Shown here in pieces: positions 45,893 to 58,373 of a stretch of DNA of 64,000 nt. The stretch is from positions 16,645 through 80,644 of the forward strand of contig CALQJI020000011.1 in assembly GCA_943330855.2 (NCBI GenBank), given 5' to 3'. The notes below the pieces were generated by a model. It was given only the letters and a program-made list of their open reading frames with translations, did no database searches and was not told the origin of the DNA. Origin of the DNA: Klebsiella pneumoniae (GTDB lineage: Bacteria > Verrucomicrobiota > Verrucomicrobiia > Limisphaerales > SXTU01). Positions within the stretch are counted from its first letter, which is position 1. Every line of letters begins with the position of its first letter. A program made the translations under genes and the position numbers.

Positions 45893-47002
45893 ATGAAACT
45901 CGCCATTGCCAAAGAACAGCTCATCGCCGGACTGCAAGCCGTCCAAAACGTAGTCAGCACTCGCACGACGTTGCCCATCCTCTCAAACGTTTATGTCCGT
46001 GCCGAGGAGAACCGTCTCCATCTGACCGCCACCGACTTGGATGTAACCGTAACGTGCTCAGTCGAGGCGCAAGTAAGCGACGCCGGAGCCACAACGATAC
46101 CGGTCAAGCGACTCTTTAGCATCGTGCGAGAGTTGCCGGTAGGCGAAGTGGAGCTGGAAACCGACGATAAGAACTTCACAAAGCTCAGTGCAGGCGCTTC
46201 CTTCTACAAGCTCCACGGGCTAGCCGCAGACGAGTTCCCTCCCCTGCCCCAGTTCAAGGAAACCGGTTCCGTCACTTTGCCACAGGACAAGCTGCGGGCG
46301 ATGTTGAAGAAGACCGCCATCGCCATCTCCACCGACGAATCCCGCTACGTGCTGAATGGTGTCTTCATGAAGTTCACACCAGAGAAGTTGGTAATGGTTG
46401 CCACCGATGGACGCCGCTTGGCATTGACCGAAGAAGATCTCCCCGCTGGTTCCACCGCGTCCGGTGACATCATCGTTCCGACCAAGGCAGTCAATGAGCT
46501 CAATCGCCTGCTCCAGACCAAGGGCGATGCGGAAATTCGCTTCACAGACAACCAAGTATCTTTCCGGCTCAAGGACGAGTCCGCCTTCTCCATTCTGCTC
46601 ATCTCCAAGCTCGTTGAGGGCAACTACCCCAACTATCAACAGGTTATTCCCAAGGAAGCCAAAGAGCGTATCACGCTCATGCGCGAGGAATTCCACGGAG
46701 CCCTACGCCGCGCGGAGCTGATGACCAACGACAAGTCCAACTCGGTGAAGCTCGCCTTCACCAAGAACAACCTGACCATCACCGCAAACACGGCCGATGT
46801 GGGCGAGGCCCGCGAGTCCATCGCCATCAATTACAAAGGCAAGGACATCAGCATCGCCTTCAACCCCGGCTATCTGATGGACCCGCTCAAGGTCGTGGAG
46901 ACGGACGAAATATTCCTCGAGCTCTCCGATGAACTCAGTCCCGGCTCGGTGAAGGTCAACACGCCGTTCCACTACGTGCTGATGCCGATGCGGATGACCT
47001 GA
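45893..47002 (+). CDS. dnaN: DNA polymerase III beta subunit (sliding clamp)
   Basis: 369 aa. Forms the ring-shaped dimer that holds replicative polymerase on DNA. Three similar clamp domains: MKLAIAKEQLIAGLQAVQNVV at the start, TTLPILSNVYVRA, then ESRYVLNGVFMKF and VATDGRRLALTEEDL in domain 2, and EIFLELSDELSPGSVKVN, with FHYVLMPMRM at the C-terminus. Length is normal for the family. No dnaA, recF or gyrB lies alongside, so the common dnaA-dnaN-recF order is broken here. No ribosome site precedes the ATG. Confidence 0.96.
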   Translation: MKLAIAKEQLIAGLQAVQNVVSTRTTLPILSNVYVRAEENRLHLTATDLDVTVTCSVEAQVSDAGATTIPVKRLFSIVRELPVGEVELETDDKNFTKLSAGASFYKLHGLAADEFPPLPQFKETGSVTLPQDKLRAMLKKTAIAISTDESRYVLNGVFMKFTPEKLVMVATDGRRLALTEEDLPAGSTASGDIIVPTKAVNELNRLLQTKGDAEIRFTDNQVSFRLKDESAFSILLISKLVEGNYPNYQQVIPKEAKERITLMREEFHGALRRAELMTNDKSNSVKLAFTKNNLTITANTADVGEARESIAINYKGKDISIAFNPGYLMDPLKVVETDEIFLELSDELSPGSVKVNTPFHYVLMPMRMT

Positions 47003-47240
47003 AAGGTTTCATCCTCGGAGCACAACGAAGTCAGGCAAGCTGACTCTAGCCTAGCCGGCAATTGAGCCCCGGCTGGAAAGCAGATGGAATACGGAAAGAC
47101 GCAGGTTCACAGCCGCCTTTCAGCCCAATCATTCATTACACTCTTGGAGTGAGTGTGACTGCCCCAGAAGAACTCCGTGCATGCTGTCTGGGGTGCTGGA
47201 TAAATAGGTGGCCCCGCACGGAACAAACGCGAAGGCCAGC

Positions 47241-49223
47241 TCACTGCACGCGACCGAACTTCTTCTCCAGCTCCTTCAGGCTCATCTCGATGAGCGTGGG
47301 CCGCCCGTGTGGGCAGGTGTAGGGCATCCGGCAGCGGCGCAGGTCGTTCACCAGGTTCTCCAACTCCGGGCCGGCGAGCGGGTCGTTCGCTTTCACGGCG
47401 TGGCGGCAGACGGTTTTGGCGATGACATCTTCGCCGAGGCGCAAGGCGTTGACCCCCTCACCGGCGGACTTGAGCGCATCCACGAGTTCGAGCACGAAGC
47501 GGCGTGAGTCGGGGACTTTTGCGAAGGGCGGGAGCGCTTCGAGGAGGAAGGTGCGTTCGCCAAACTCGCTCAAACCGACGCCGAGTCGCGAGAGGATGGC
47601 CAGGTGTTTGCGGAGAAACTCCACATCGCGCACGGACAGCTCGACGGTCTCGGGGAGCAAGAGCCGCTGCGAGTCCGCCTCGCCGCCCGCTTCGAGCCGG
47701 TCAAGCATCTGCTCGAACAGAACTCGCTCGTGCGCCGCGTGCTGGTCCATGAGCACGAGGCCACGGTCACTCTCCAGCACGACGTAGAGCCGGCCGATAA
47801 CGCCGACCAAGCGCAGTGGAACCGCGAGCAATGGGGAATGGGGGCCGGGGGCAACGGGCACCACCGGCTCCACGCTGATGGCCGACCGCTGACCGCTGAA
47901 TCCTATTGGCAACGGCGTTTGCTTCGGGGCGCTCGCGGGCCAGTCGGGGATGGGTTTGCCCGGTAGTGAAGGGAAAAAGTCGGTTGTTGGGGCAGGAAAC
48001 GATGGAACTGGCGGCGGGGCGGTAGGGAAGTGCTGCTGCGCGTCCGGAGCCACTGTCGCAGCAGAGCGGGCCACTGAGGTTGGTGGTGCGTTCTCGAGGG
48101 CGGGTGCGCTGCGGGCAGGCTGACCGCGCTCCGGTTCGCCGCTGTGGAAGTGCAGCAGTGTGTCGCGGATGGCTTGGGTGACAAAGGCTCGTATCGCGCG
48201 ATCATGGTGGAACTTCACCTCGCGCTTGGCCGGGTGGATGTTCACGTCCACCTGCGCCGGATCGAGTTCGAGGAAGAGGCACGCGACGGGGTAACGGCCT
48301 TTCATCAACGCCGTGTGGTAGCCCTCCATCAGCGCGAAGTTCAGTGCGCGGTTCTCGATGGGCCGGCGGTTGACGAAGAGATGCTGGTCGTCCCGCGAGC
48401 CGCGCGAGACGCCGGGCGCACCGATGAATCCCCACAAGCGAATTGCCGATTGCCGATTGCCGGTTGCCGATTGCTCGCCCTCGGTAGCGTCGGGCAATTC
48501 CGCGTAGCTGCTGCGCGTGTCCACGGTCAGGAGTTTCAGGTCGGTGCCGTGGAGGGCGCGCAGGCGCTCGCGGAGGGTGGCGAGCTGTCCGGCGTCGTTG
48601 GTGGTCGGCGGCGCGGTGGGAAGCTGGAAGACGGTGCGGCTGTCGGTGGTGAAGGTGAAGGCGACGTGCGGGTGCGCGAGCGCGGCGAGCGTGAGGTAGT
48701 GGTGGATGTGCGCGCGCTCGGTCTCCTCGGTGCGGAGGAATTTCCGGCGCGCAGGCAGGTTGAAGAAGAGTTGGCGCACCTCGACGCTTGTGCCGTTGGG
48801 CGCACCGGCGGAGCGGACTTCCAAAATCTTGCCGCCGTGGACGATGACTTGCGTGGCCTCGGGTGATTGGCTATCTCGCTCGCGCGTGGTGAGGGTGAAT
48901 CGGCTCACGCTGGCGATGCTGGGCAGCGCCTCGCCTCGGAAGCCCATTGTGGTGATGCGGAAGAGGTCGTCGGCATTCCGCACCTTGCTGGTGGCGTGGC
49001 GTTCGAGGCAGAGCAGGGCATCGTCGCGGCTCATTCCCAAGCCGTCGTCGGTCACGCGGACGAGACCGCGCCCGCCCGCGAGGATATCCACGGTGAGGTG
49101 CGCGGCCTCCGCGTCGAGGGCGTTCTCAACCAGCTCCTTCACGACGCTGGCCGGGCGCTCGATCACTTCGCCAGCGGCGATTTGATTGGCGACTTGCTCG
49201 GGCAGGAGGCGGATGCGGTTCAT
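47241..49223 (-). CDS. mutL: DNA mismatch repair protein MutL
   Basis: 660 aa. GHKL ATPase N-terminus: ANQIAAGEVIERPASVVKEL, VTDDGLGMSRDD, TMGFRGEALPSI. The C-terminal domain has the endonuclease motif DQHAAHERVLFEQM and CPHGRP, so this is a nicking MutL as in bacteria without MutH. The long variable linker (about 345-470) is Pro/Ala-rich. Two dispersed repeat segments are translated in frame: SATGNRQSAI at about residues 250-261 inside the ATPase region, and one near 442-465 in the linker (FSGQRSAIS). mutS is not in the window. Confidence 0.94.
   Translation of the reverse strand: MNRIRLLPEQVANQIAAGEVIERPASVVKELVENALDAEAAHLTVDILAGGRGLVRVTDDGLGMSRDDALLCLERHATSKVRNADDLFRITTMGFRGEALPSIASVSRFTLTTRERDSQSPEATQVIVHGGKILEVRSAGAPNGTSVEVRQLFFNLPARRKFLRTEETERAHIHHYLTLAALAHPHVAFTFTTDSRTVFQLPTAPPTTNDAGQLATLRERLRALHGTDLKLLTVDTRSSYAELPDATEGEQSATGNRQSAIRLWGFIGAPGVSRGSRDDQHLFVNRRPIENRALNFALMEGYHTALMKGRYPVACLFLELDPAQVDVNIHPAKREVKFHHDRAIRAFVTQAIRDTLLHFHSGEPERGQPARSAPALENAPPTSVARSAATVAPDAQQHFPTAPPPVPSFPAPTTDFFPSLPGKPIPDWPASAPKQTPLPIGFSGQRSAISVEPVVPVAPGPHSPLLAVPLRLVGVIGRLYVVLESDRGLVLMDQHAAHERVLFEQMLDRLEAGGEADSQRLLLPETVELSVRDVEFLRKHLAILSRLGVGLSEFGERTFLLEALPPFAKVPDSRRFVLELVDALKSAGEGVNALRLGEDVIAKTVCRHAVKANDPLAGPELENLVNDLRRCRMPYTCPHGRPTLIEMSLKELEKKFGRVQ
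47829..47900. repeat. Heptamer-type repeats translated in mutL linker
   Basis: CCGCTGA tandem units at about 47884-47899 plus GGGGAATG-type units at 47833-47855 are read in frame in the linker of MutL. They occur where the family is least conserved. Confidence 0.6.
48442..48474. repeat. GATTGCC heptamer array inside mutL
   Basis: Four to five copies of ATTGCCG-type 7-mers (one with a base change) within the MutL ATPase region, read as SATGNRQSAI. The same unit occurs in a uvrA gene at 54469-54500. Confidence 0.85.
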
Positions 49224-49327
49224 CGCGGTGCCGAAGTGTCGCGTGGTGAAGTAGGGAGGGGCAAGCGTTCAGTATTCAGTCAGCGGTTGGAGCACGGGGA
49301 TGCCCACTGCTTACGGAATACTTCCTC
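49224..49327. repeat. Intergenic heptamer remnants between kinase and mutL
   Basis: TTCAGTATTCAGT (7-base period) near 49268-49281 in the 104-base gap upstream of mutL's neighbour. No promoter elements are obvious. Confidence 0.45.
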
Positions 49328-50422
49328 CTATCGGGCCAGCGGCAGGGTGAAGACAAACGTCGCGCCTTTGCCCGGTTCGCTGCGGGCGGAGATTTTGCCG
49401 CCGTGGTCCTCGACGATCTTTTTGCAGATGGAGAGGCCAAGGCCGGTGCCGTTCTGCTTGCCGTGGGTGGCGAACGGCTCGAAGAGGCGCTCGGCCATCT
49501 CCGGCGCGATTCCGGGGCCAGAGTCCTCCACCTCGGTGACTAGTTCACCGCTGCGCACGGACGCGCGGACGGTGATGACGCCGCCGGATTTCATCTCTTC
49601 CACGGCGTTGTTCACGAGGTTGTAAAAGAGGCGCGAGAGACGCTGCGGCTCGACCTGCACCACGACCGCCGGCAGCGGCGTTTCGACGCGCAATTGGATT
49701 TGCCGCTCGGCGATTTCCCCGCCGATTTCCTCCCCCAGCGCGGCGAGATACTCGGCGTAGTTGACCGAGGCTAGGCTGAGCTGGTGGCTGGTGTTGCGCG
49801 TGAAGTCCAGCAGCTCGTTGAGCATATTGGTCATGCGCGCGACCTGCCGGCTGATGCGCACCTGCGCTTGGCCGCGCATCGCGGGTGTGGCGAGGTCCAT
49901 GACGGCCATCTCGGCGGCGAGGCCGATGACGTTGAGCGGGTTCTTGAAATCGTGGACGATCGTGCGCGCGAAGCGGCCCACCATCGCGAGGCGCTCGGCC
50001 TGGAGGATTTCATCAATGTATTTCTGGTTCAGCGCCCGGACGCGGTGGCTGAACTCGCGGATGAGGTTCAACGCTAGTTTGGGCCGCTGCTCCAGCAGTG
50101 CCAGCAGCTCCTCGCGTCCGATGCAGAACGCCCGCGTCTCCTCTTCGGCGGTGGCGGTGGCGGACCGCGGCGCCTCGTCGAGCAGCGCCATCTCGCCGAA
50201 GAACTCGCCGGCAACAACCGTTGCGAGCGGACGCGCCTCATGGCCGACGACTGCGGAGATGATGACCCGTCCTGTCTCGACGAGATAGAAACCATCGCCG
50301 GGGTCGCCCGCGCGGAAGATGGTCTGCCCAGCCTTGAACAGCCGCATTTTTGCGGTGTGCTCCAACGCTTGGAGTTCCTCGTTCAGGAGGCCGGCGAAGC
50401 GCTTGCCTTCGGCTGGGGTCAT
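49328..50422 (-). CDS. Histidine kinase with cyclic-nucleotide-binding domain
   Basis: 364 aa from ATG 50422, chosen because the longer frame upstream is repeat-derived. Residues about 20-140 are a CRP/cNMP-binding domain ([42 protein letters not shown]). The HisKA phosphoacceptor is HDFKNPL, near residue 165. The HATPase_c domain has [18 protein letters not shown] and [18 protein letters not shown]. No transmembrane segment, so it should sense a cytoplasmic ligand. No response regulator is adjacent. The cNMP-like domain may bind cAMP/c-di-GMP or act only structurally. Confidence 0.9.
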   Translation of the reverse strand: MTPAEGKRFAGLLNEELQALEHTAKMRLFKAGQTIFRAGDPGDGFYLVETGRVIISAVVGHEARPLATVVAGEFFGEMALLDEAPRSATATAEEETRAFCIGREELLALLEQRPKLALNLIREFSHRVRALNQKYIDEILQAERLAMVGRFARTIVHDFKNPLNVIGLAAEMAVMDLATPAMRGQAQVRISRQVARMTNMLNELLDFTRNTSHQLSLASVNYAEYLAALGEEIGGEIAERQIQLRVETPLPAVVVQVEPQRLSRLFYNLVNNAVEEMKSGGVITVRASVRSGELVTEVEDSGPGIAPEMAERLFEPFATHGKQNGTGLGLSICKKIVEDHGGKISARSEPGKGATFVFTLPLAR

Positions 50423-50634
50423 ATTTTGGAAAATGTAGTCGGGTTCTTGCTTCCGTAAAGCTTGGAGATTGCCGCCGGGCGTGCCTCCCAGTCGGGTGCC
50501 TTCGCGGACTGCCCCGGAGCGCGGCACTCCGGGCCGCAGCGGGTGATTCGCGCAAGGGAGTGAAACTGATCGATCACGGACTTCGCGCGCGTGCTGTGCG
50601 CGGATGCGCCCGGCACGCCCGCTGGTGCGCTCCC
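50423..50634. repeat. Intergenic repeat region between uvrA paralogue and kinase
   Basis: 212 bases containing a GC-rich hairpin (arms CCCGGAG and CTCCGGG at 50512-50533) and several CCCGGGCG-like segments. No gene is convincing here; an upstream-extended kinase frame translates the repeats. Confidence 0.5.
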
Positions 50635-53509
50635 TCACCGCCCGACCAGCCCGCTGAGAAACTTCCCCGTGTGTGAGCGCGGGTTCCGCGCCACTTCCTC
50701 CGGCGTGCCTTCCGCCACTAACTCCCCGCCCGCCTCACCCGCCTCCGGGCCGAGGTCAATCACCCAGTCGGCCTCGGCGATGAGATCGAGGTTGTGCTCG
50801 ATGACGAGGACGCTGTGGCCGGCGTCCACGAGCCGTTGCAGCACGGCCACGAGGCGCTGCACGTCGCTCATGTGCAGGCCGATGGTCGGCTCTTCGAGGA
50901 TGAACAGTTTGGCGTTTCGGGTTTGGAATTTTGGGTTCGGCAGAGTGTCGGGGCCGTCTTTCAAGCCACCGAGCAAATGCGTCACGAGCTTCACGCGCTG
51001 CGCTTCGCCACCGCTCAACGTTGGGCTGGTTTGGCCGAGCTTGAGGTAGTCGAGGCCGGTGTCGCGGAGGGCTTCGAGCGGGCGGCGGATGCGTTTTTGG
51101 GCGGCGAAGAAGTCCAGCGCCTCGGCCACGCTGAGGTCGAGGACTTGGGCGATGTTCTTGCCGTTGAAGAGCACGTCGAGTGTCTCGGGGTTGAAGCGGA
51201 GGCCGTTGCAGACTTCGCAGCGCACATAGGCGGGCGGGAGGAAGTTCATCTCCAATTTCACCTCACCCGCGCCATCGCAGCCGGGACAGCGGCCCGCCGG
51301 ACTGTTGAAGCTGAAGCGGCCCGGCCCGTAGCCGCGCATCCGCGCCTCGGGCAACTGGGCGAACAGCGCGCGGATGTCATCGAAGAAGCCGACGTAGGTT
51401 GCGGGCGTCGAGCGCGGCGTGCGGCCGATGGGGGATTGGTCCACCTCGTAAACGGTGGCGAGGGATTCGTGGCCGGAGAGGCGGGGAGGGGATGGGGTCT
51501 GGCGTCTGGCGTCTGGGCTGGGGCTCCGTGGCTTCTTGGCCAGCACGGCTTGCACGGCGGGCAGGAGGCACTCGCGGATGAGCGTGCTCTTGCCACTGCC
51601 GCTCACGCCGGTGATGACGACGAAGCGGTTCAGCGGAAAGCGGACGGTGAGGTTTTTGAGGTTGTGCGTGGATGCGCTGGTAAGGGTGAGCGCGTCCGTT
51701 GCTTCCGTAGTCGCAGGCTTTAGCCTGCGCTTCGGTGCTTTGTTTGTTACGCGCAGGCTAAAGCCTGCGACTACGGGGCGCCGCTCGCCCCGGCTCGGAT
51801 ACTTCCGGTCAACCTGCGCGCGGAGCTGCTGGCCGGTGATGCTGTCTTTGTGCCGCAGCAGCTCCTTCAACGTGCCGCTGGCGATGACTTCGCCGCCTTT
51901 CACGCCCGCACCGGGGCCGAGGTCAATCACCCAATCCGCGTGGCGCATCGTGTCCTCGTCGTGCTCGACGACGAGGAGGGAGTTGCCGCGTGCTTGAAGT
52001 TTCTTGAGCGCGCCGAGGAGCAGGGCGTTGTCGCGCGCGTGCAGGCCGATGGTCGGCTCGTCGAGGACGTAGAGGACGCCGCTCAGGTTCGAGCCGAGCT
52101 GCGCAGCGAGGCGCATCCGCTGGGCTTCGCCACCGGAGAGCGTCGGCGCGGCGCGGCCAAGCTGGAGGTAGCCGAGGCCGACTTCGCTGAGAAATTTTAG
52201 GCGCTCGCGCAGCTCGGGGAGGATGTCGCGGGCGATTTCGGCATCGCGGCCGGTGGGCTTCAACGTGGTGAAGTAGGCGAGGGCGGCGTCCACGTTCGCG
52301 GTGGAGAAGAAGTCGAGCGTCCGCCCGTAGGAGACGACGTGCGGAGTCTCTGATTGTTTCGGCTTCGTAGCGGTCGAGGGTTTTGAAGTGAGACTCCTCA
52401 CGTCGTCTCCTACGAGCAGGTGCACGGCGCGCACGATGGGATTCAGCCGCGCGCCGTGGCACTCGGGGCATTGCTCGCGCTCCTGCGCCCAGCTCCACCA
52501 GCTTTCCTCGACCGAGTCGGCGTTCGCGCCGCGCTCGACATCGGGGATGTAGAACAGCTCGCCGAAGCCGCGGCACTTGGGGCACCAGCCTTGCGCGGAG
52601 TTGTAGCTGAAGTTCTTTGGGTCGAGCGCGGCGAAGCTGGCGTGGCATTGCGGACACGCGCGCTCGGTGCTGTGGACGGTGAGGCGACGGTGGTTGTCGA
52701 GGGCGTAAAGCGTGCCGTGGCCGAGCTTGAGGGCGGTGTCGATGAGTTGTTGCGGAGTGAGGCTTGGAGTCCCGGCTTCAGCCGGTGGTGCGCTCGAACT
52801 CCCAGTCCGCTTGGCTTTGCCGGACGCCTTGCCGGATGAAGCCGGAACCCCGAGCTTCTTGTCCAGCACGCCCACCACGATTTCCACATCGTGCTCCTTG
52901 AAACGGTCGAGGCGGAAGGGCTCGTCCGTGCGGCACATCTTCCCGTCCGCGCGCACCTCGGCGTAGCCGTTCTTCGCGGCCCATGTGGCGACTTCGCTGT
53001 GGAAACCCTTGCGGTTTTTCACCACGGGCGCGAGCAGCAAGAGGTCGCCGCGCTGCTGGAGTTCGTTCTGCAAGTTCGCCGCCAGCGCGTCGCGGGTCTG
53101 GCCGGTGACGGGGACGTTGCACGCGGGGCAGAACTGCGTGCCGAGCTTGGCGAAGAGCAGGCGCAGGAAGTGGTGAATCTCCGTGACGGTGGCGACGGTG
53201 GACTTGCCACCGCCGCGCGAGTTGCGCTGCTCGATGCTGACGGTGGGCGGGATGCCGGTGATGAGGTCCACGTCGGGCCGCGCCATCTGCTCCACGAACT
53301 GCCGCGCGTAGGCGTTCATCGCATCAAGGAAACGCCGCTGGCCCTCGGCGAAGATGAGGTCGAAGGCGAGCGTGCTCTTGCCACTCCCGCTGACGCCGGT
53401 CACCACCACGAACTTCCCGCGCGGGATGGCGAGCGAGATGTTCTTTAGGTTGTGCTGCCGCGCGCCGTGGATGCAGATGGCGTCGCTGCTTGAGGGAATC
53501 GTTTCCAAG

Positions 53510-53517
<8 letters not shown>
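50635..53517 (-). CDS. uvrA: UvrA paralogue (second of pair)
   Basis: 960 aa ABC-type DNA-damage recognition protein of nucleotide excision repair. First half: [16 protein letters not shown], Walker [10 protein letters not shown], a UvrB-binding-like region (about 120-220), and zinc-finger pairs CPQCH and CPKC. ABC signature [12 protein letters not shown] and Walker [14 protein letters not shown] follow. Second half: [20 protein letters not shown], zinc [32 protein letters not shown]. Five repeat-derived segments are translated in loops (about 220-253, 368-398, 581-605, 664-678, 858-868). It overlaps the other uvrA by 8 bases, so the pair is co-expressed. Confidence 0.94.
50915..50945. repeat. 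Heptamer-type repeat in uvrA (C-terminal half)
   Basis: Degenerate 7-base units around TTGGGTT/TTCGGGT read as [10 protein letters not shown], inserted just before the ABC Walker B strand (residues about 858-868). Confidence 0.6.
51484..51527. repeat. GTCTGGC heptamer array in uvrA
   Basis: Tandem GTCTGGC units, read on the gene strand as [11 protein letters not shown] (residues about 664-678). The same unit recurs in the neighbouring uvrA at 55254-55308 and 55984-56043. Confidence 0.85.
51705..51776. repeat. Perfect palindrome translated inside uvrA
   Basis: Two 26-base arms pair at every position around a 20-base centre; total 72 bases, exactly 24 codons, so the frame is kept. Arms begin CCGTAGTCGCAGGC. 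Falls in the loop ahead of the second ATPase half (residues about 581-605), read as [10 protein letters not shown]...RRLKPATT. Confidence 0.92.
52326..52414. repeat. Near-perfect palindrome translated inside uvrA
   Basis: 25-base arms starting CGTAGGAGACGACGTG pair at 24 of 25 positions around a 39-base centre. Encodes about residues 368-398 ([17 protein letters not shown]...). Located in a loop that varies among UvrA proteins. Confidence 0.9.
52759..52858. repeat. Third palindrome translated inside uvrA
   Basis: Imperfect 27-base arms (about 22 of 27 paired; core CCGGCTTCA) around a 46-base centre. Read as [14 protein letters not shown] and onward (residues about 220-253) just after the UvrB-binding-like region. 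Confidence 0.8.
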
Positions 53518-56839
<3,322 letters not shown>

Positions 56840-57069
56840 GAGGGCGGAAATTAGGAGAGGCGTGCGTGCGAGGCAAGCGGGGGAAGAGCTGCCCACGTGA
56901 TAGAGTTTCCGATTGGAGCTTGCCGCAGAGCGGTCAATTCGGAGGCATTGCAGGTGCCCCATCCAGTAAGGAACTGATTTCCTTCTGCGGGCGGGCGGGG
57001 CAAATTCGAGTGGTTCGGACGATGCTGAATCTGGTGCGGTGGCGGCTCTCCGATTCAAATACTGATCAC

Positions 57070-58056
57070 ATGAGCAACAACGTGACCGTGGTGTGTGGTG
57101 GCGGCGGCTTCATTGGCGGCCATCTGGTGGCGGACTTGCGGCGGCAGGGCATCGGCCCCATCCGCAGTGTGGACATAAAGCCGTTCGAGGGCTGGTATCA
57201 GCGCTTCGACGGCGTGGAGAACCTCGTGCTCGACCTGCAGGACAAGGCCGCGTGCGAACGCGCGATGCACGGCGCATCCGTCGTCTACAATCTCGCCGCC
57301 GACATGGGCGGCATGGGTTTTATCGAGCAGAACAAGGCGCTCTGCATGTTGAGCGTGCTCATCAACACCCACCTGCTCATGGCCGCCCGGGCCACTGGCG
57401 TGGGCCGTTTCTTTTACGCCTCCTCCGCTTGCGTTTATAACGGCGACAAGCAGAAGGACCCGTCCATCACCGGACTCTGCGAAGCGGACGCCTACCCCGC
57501 GCTGCCGGAGGATGGTTATGGTTGGGAAAAACTTTTCAGTGAACGCATGAGCCGCCATTTCCGTGAGGACTACGGCCTCCAGACGCGGGTGGCCCGTTAT
57601 CACAATGTCTATGGGCCGGAAGGCACCTGGGATGGCGGTCGCGAGAAAGCTCCTGCCGCCGTTTGCCGCAAGGTCATTGCCGCGAAGCTCTCCGGTCGGC
57701 ACGAGATCGAAATCTGGGGCGACGGCCAGCAGACGCGCTCGTTCATGTTCATTGACGACTGCCTCAAGGGCACGCAGATGCTCACCCACAGCGATTACGT
57801 GGAGCCGATCAACATTGGCAGTTCGGAGAAGGTCAGCATCAACCAGCTTGTGGACATCGCCGAGTCCATCGCCGGCCTCAAGCTCAAGCGCAACTACAAG
57901 CTCGACGCGCCGAAGGGCGTGAACGGCCGCAACTCCGACAACGCGCTCATCCAAAAAATCTTCGGTTGGGAACCCGGCATCCCGCTGCGCACCGGCTTGG
58001 AGAAGACCTACGCGTGGATTTACGACCAGATGGTCTCGCAGGCGAAGTCGAAGTGA
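57070..58056 (+). CDS. GDP-mannose 3,5-epimerase-like SDR enzyme
   Basis: 328 aa from ATG 57070. Extended short-chain dehydrogenase fold: VVCGGGGFIGGHLVADL (NAD loop), DMGGMGFIEQNKALC, SSACVYN, and catalytic YGWEK. RYHNVYGPEGTWDGGREKAPAA, IWGDGQQTRSFMFIDDC and the rest closely follow GDP-mannose 3',5'-epimerases, which make GDP-L-galactose/L-gulose. Function assigned from recalled motifs. Possible use in surface polysaccharide. 54 bases after the stop is a strong hairpin. Confidence 0.9.
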   Translation: MSNNVTVVCGGGGFIGGHLVADLRRQGIGPIRSVDIKPFEGWYQRFDGVENLVLDLQDKAACERAMHGASVVYNLAADMGGMGFIEQNKALCMLSVLINTHLLMAARATGVGRFFYASSACVYNGDKQKDPSITGLCEADAYPALPEDGYGWEKLFSERMSRHFREDYGLQTRVARYHNVYGPEGTWDGGREKAPAAVCRKVIAAKLSGRHEIEIWGDGQQTRSFMFIDDCLKGTQMLTHSDYVEPINIGSSEKVSINQLVDIAESIAGLKLKRNYKLDAPKGVNGRNSDNALIQKIFGWEPGIPLRTGLEKTYAWIYDQMVSQAKSK

Positions 58057-58373
58057 TACCAATTCCCGATGCCAGTCGGTGGAATGCAAGCGGACGCCCC
58101 GACGCGCGCCTTCTCCCTTCCTCGGAGGAAGGGAGAAGTTGGCCGCAGGCCGGATGAGGGGTGGGGCCACCAACGCCGACGCACGTAACCCCTCACCCCA
58201 ACCCTCCCCTCCTCCCAGGAAGGGAGAGGGAGCCAGCGCGCTGTAGGACATCTAAGCCATTCCACCGAACCTCATTCCGAATTGGAAAGCCGCGCGGTTG
58301 GATGAAAGTGAGATGCGCTCTGATCTCCGCACTTTGCACTTTGAACTTCGCCCGCCCGAAACATACTCCGCGC
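58057..58373. repeat. Repeat-filled gap between epimerase and plsY
   Basis: 317 bases. Contains a perfect 13-base stem (CTTCTCCCTTCCT with its complement, loop CGG) at 58110-58138, probably the epimerase terminator; a G-rich/C-rich pair (GGATGAGGGGTGGGG and CCCCTCACCCCAACC) with GGAAGGGAGAGG; and CACTTTG heptamers at 58331-58349 just before the plsY start. No gene seen. Confidence 0.7.
58110..58138 (+). terminator. Hairpin after epimerase gene
   Basis: Perfect 13-base-pair stem with a 3-base loop, 54 bases after the stop codon. A very stable RNA hairpin, though without a T-run. Confidence 0.55.
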
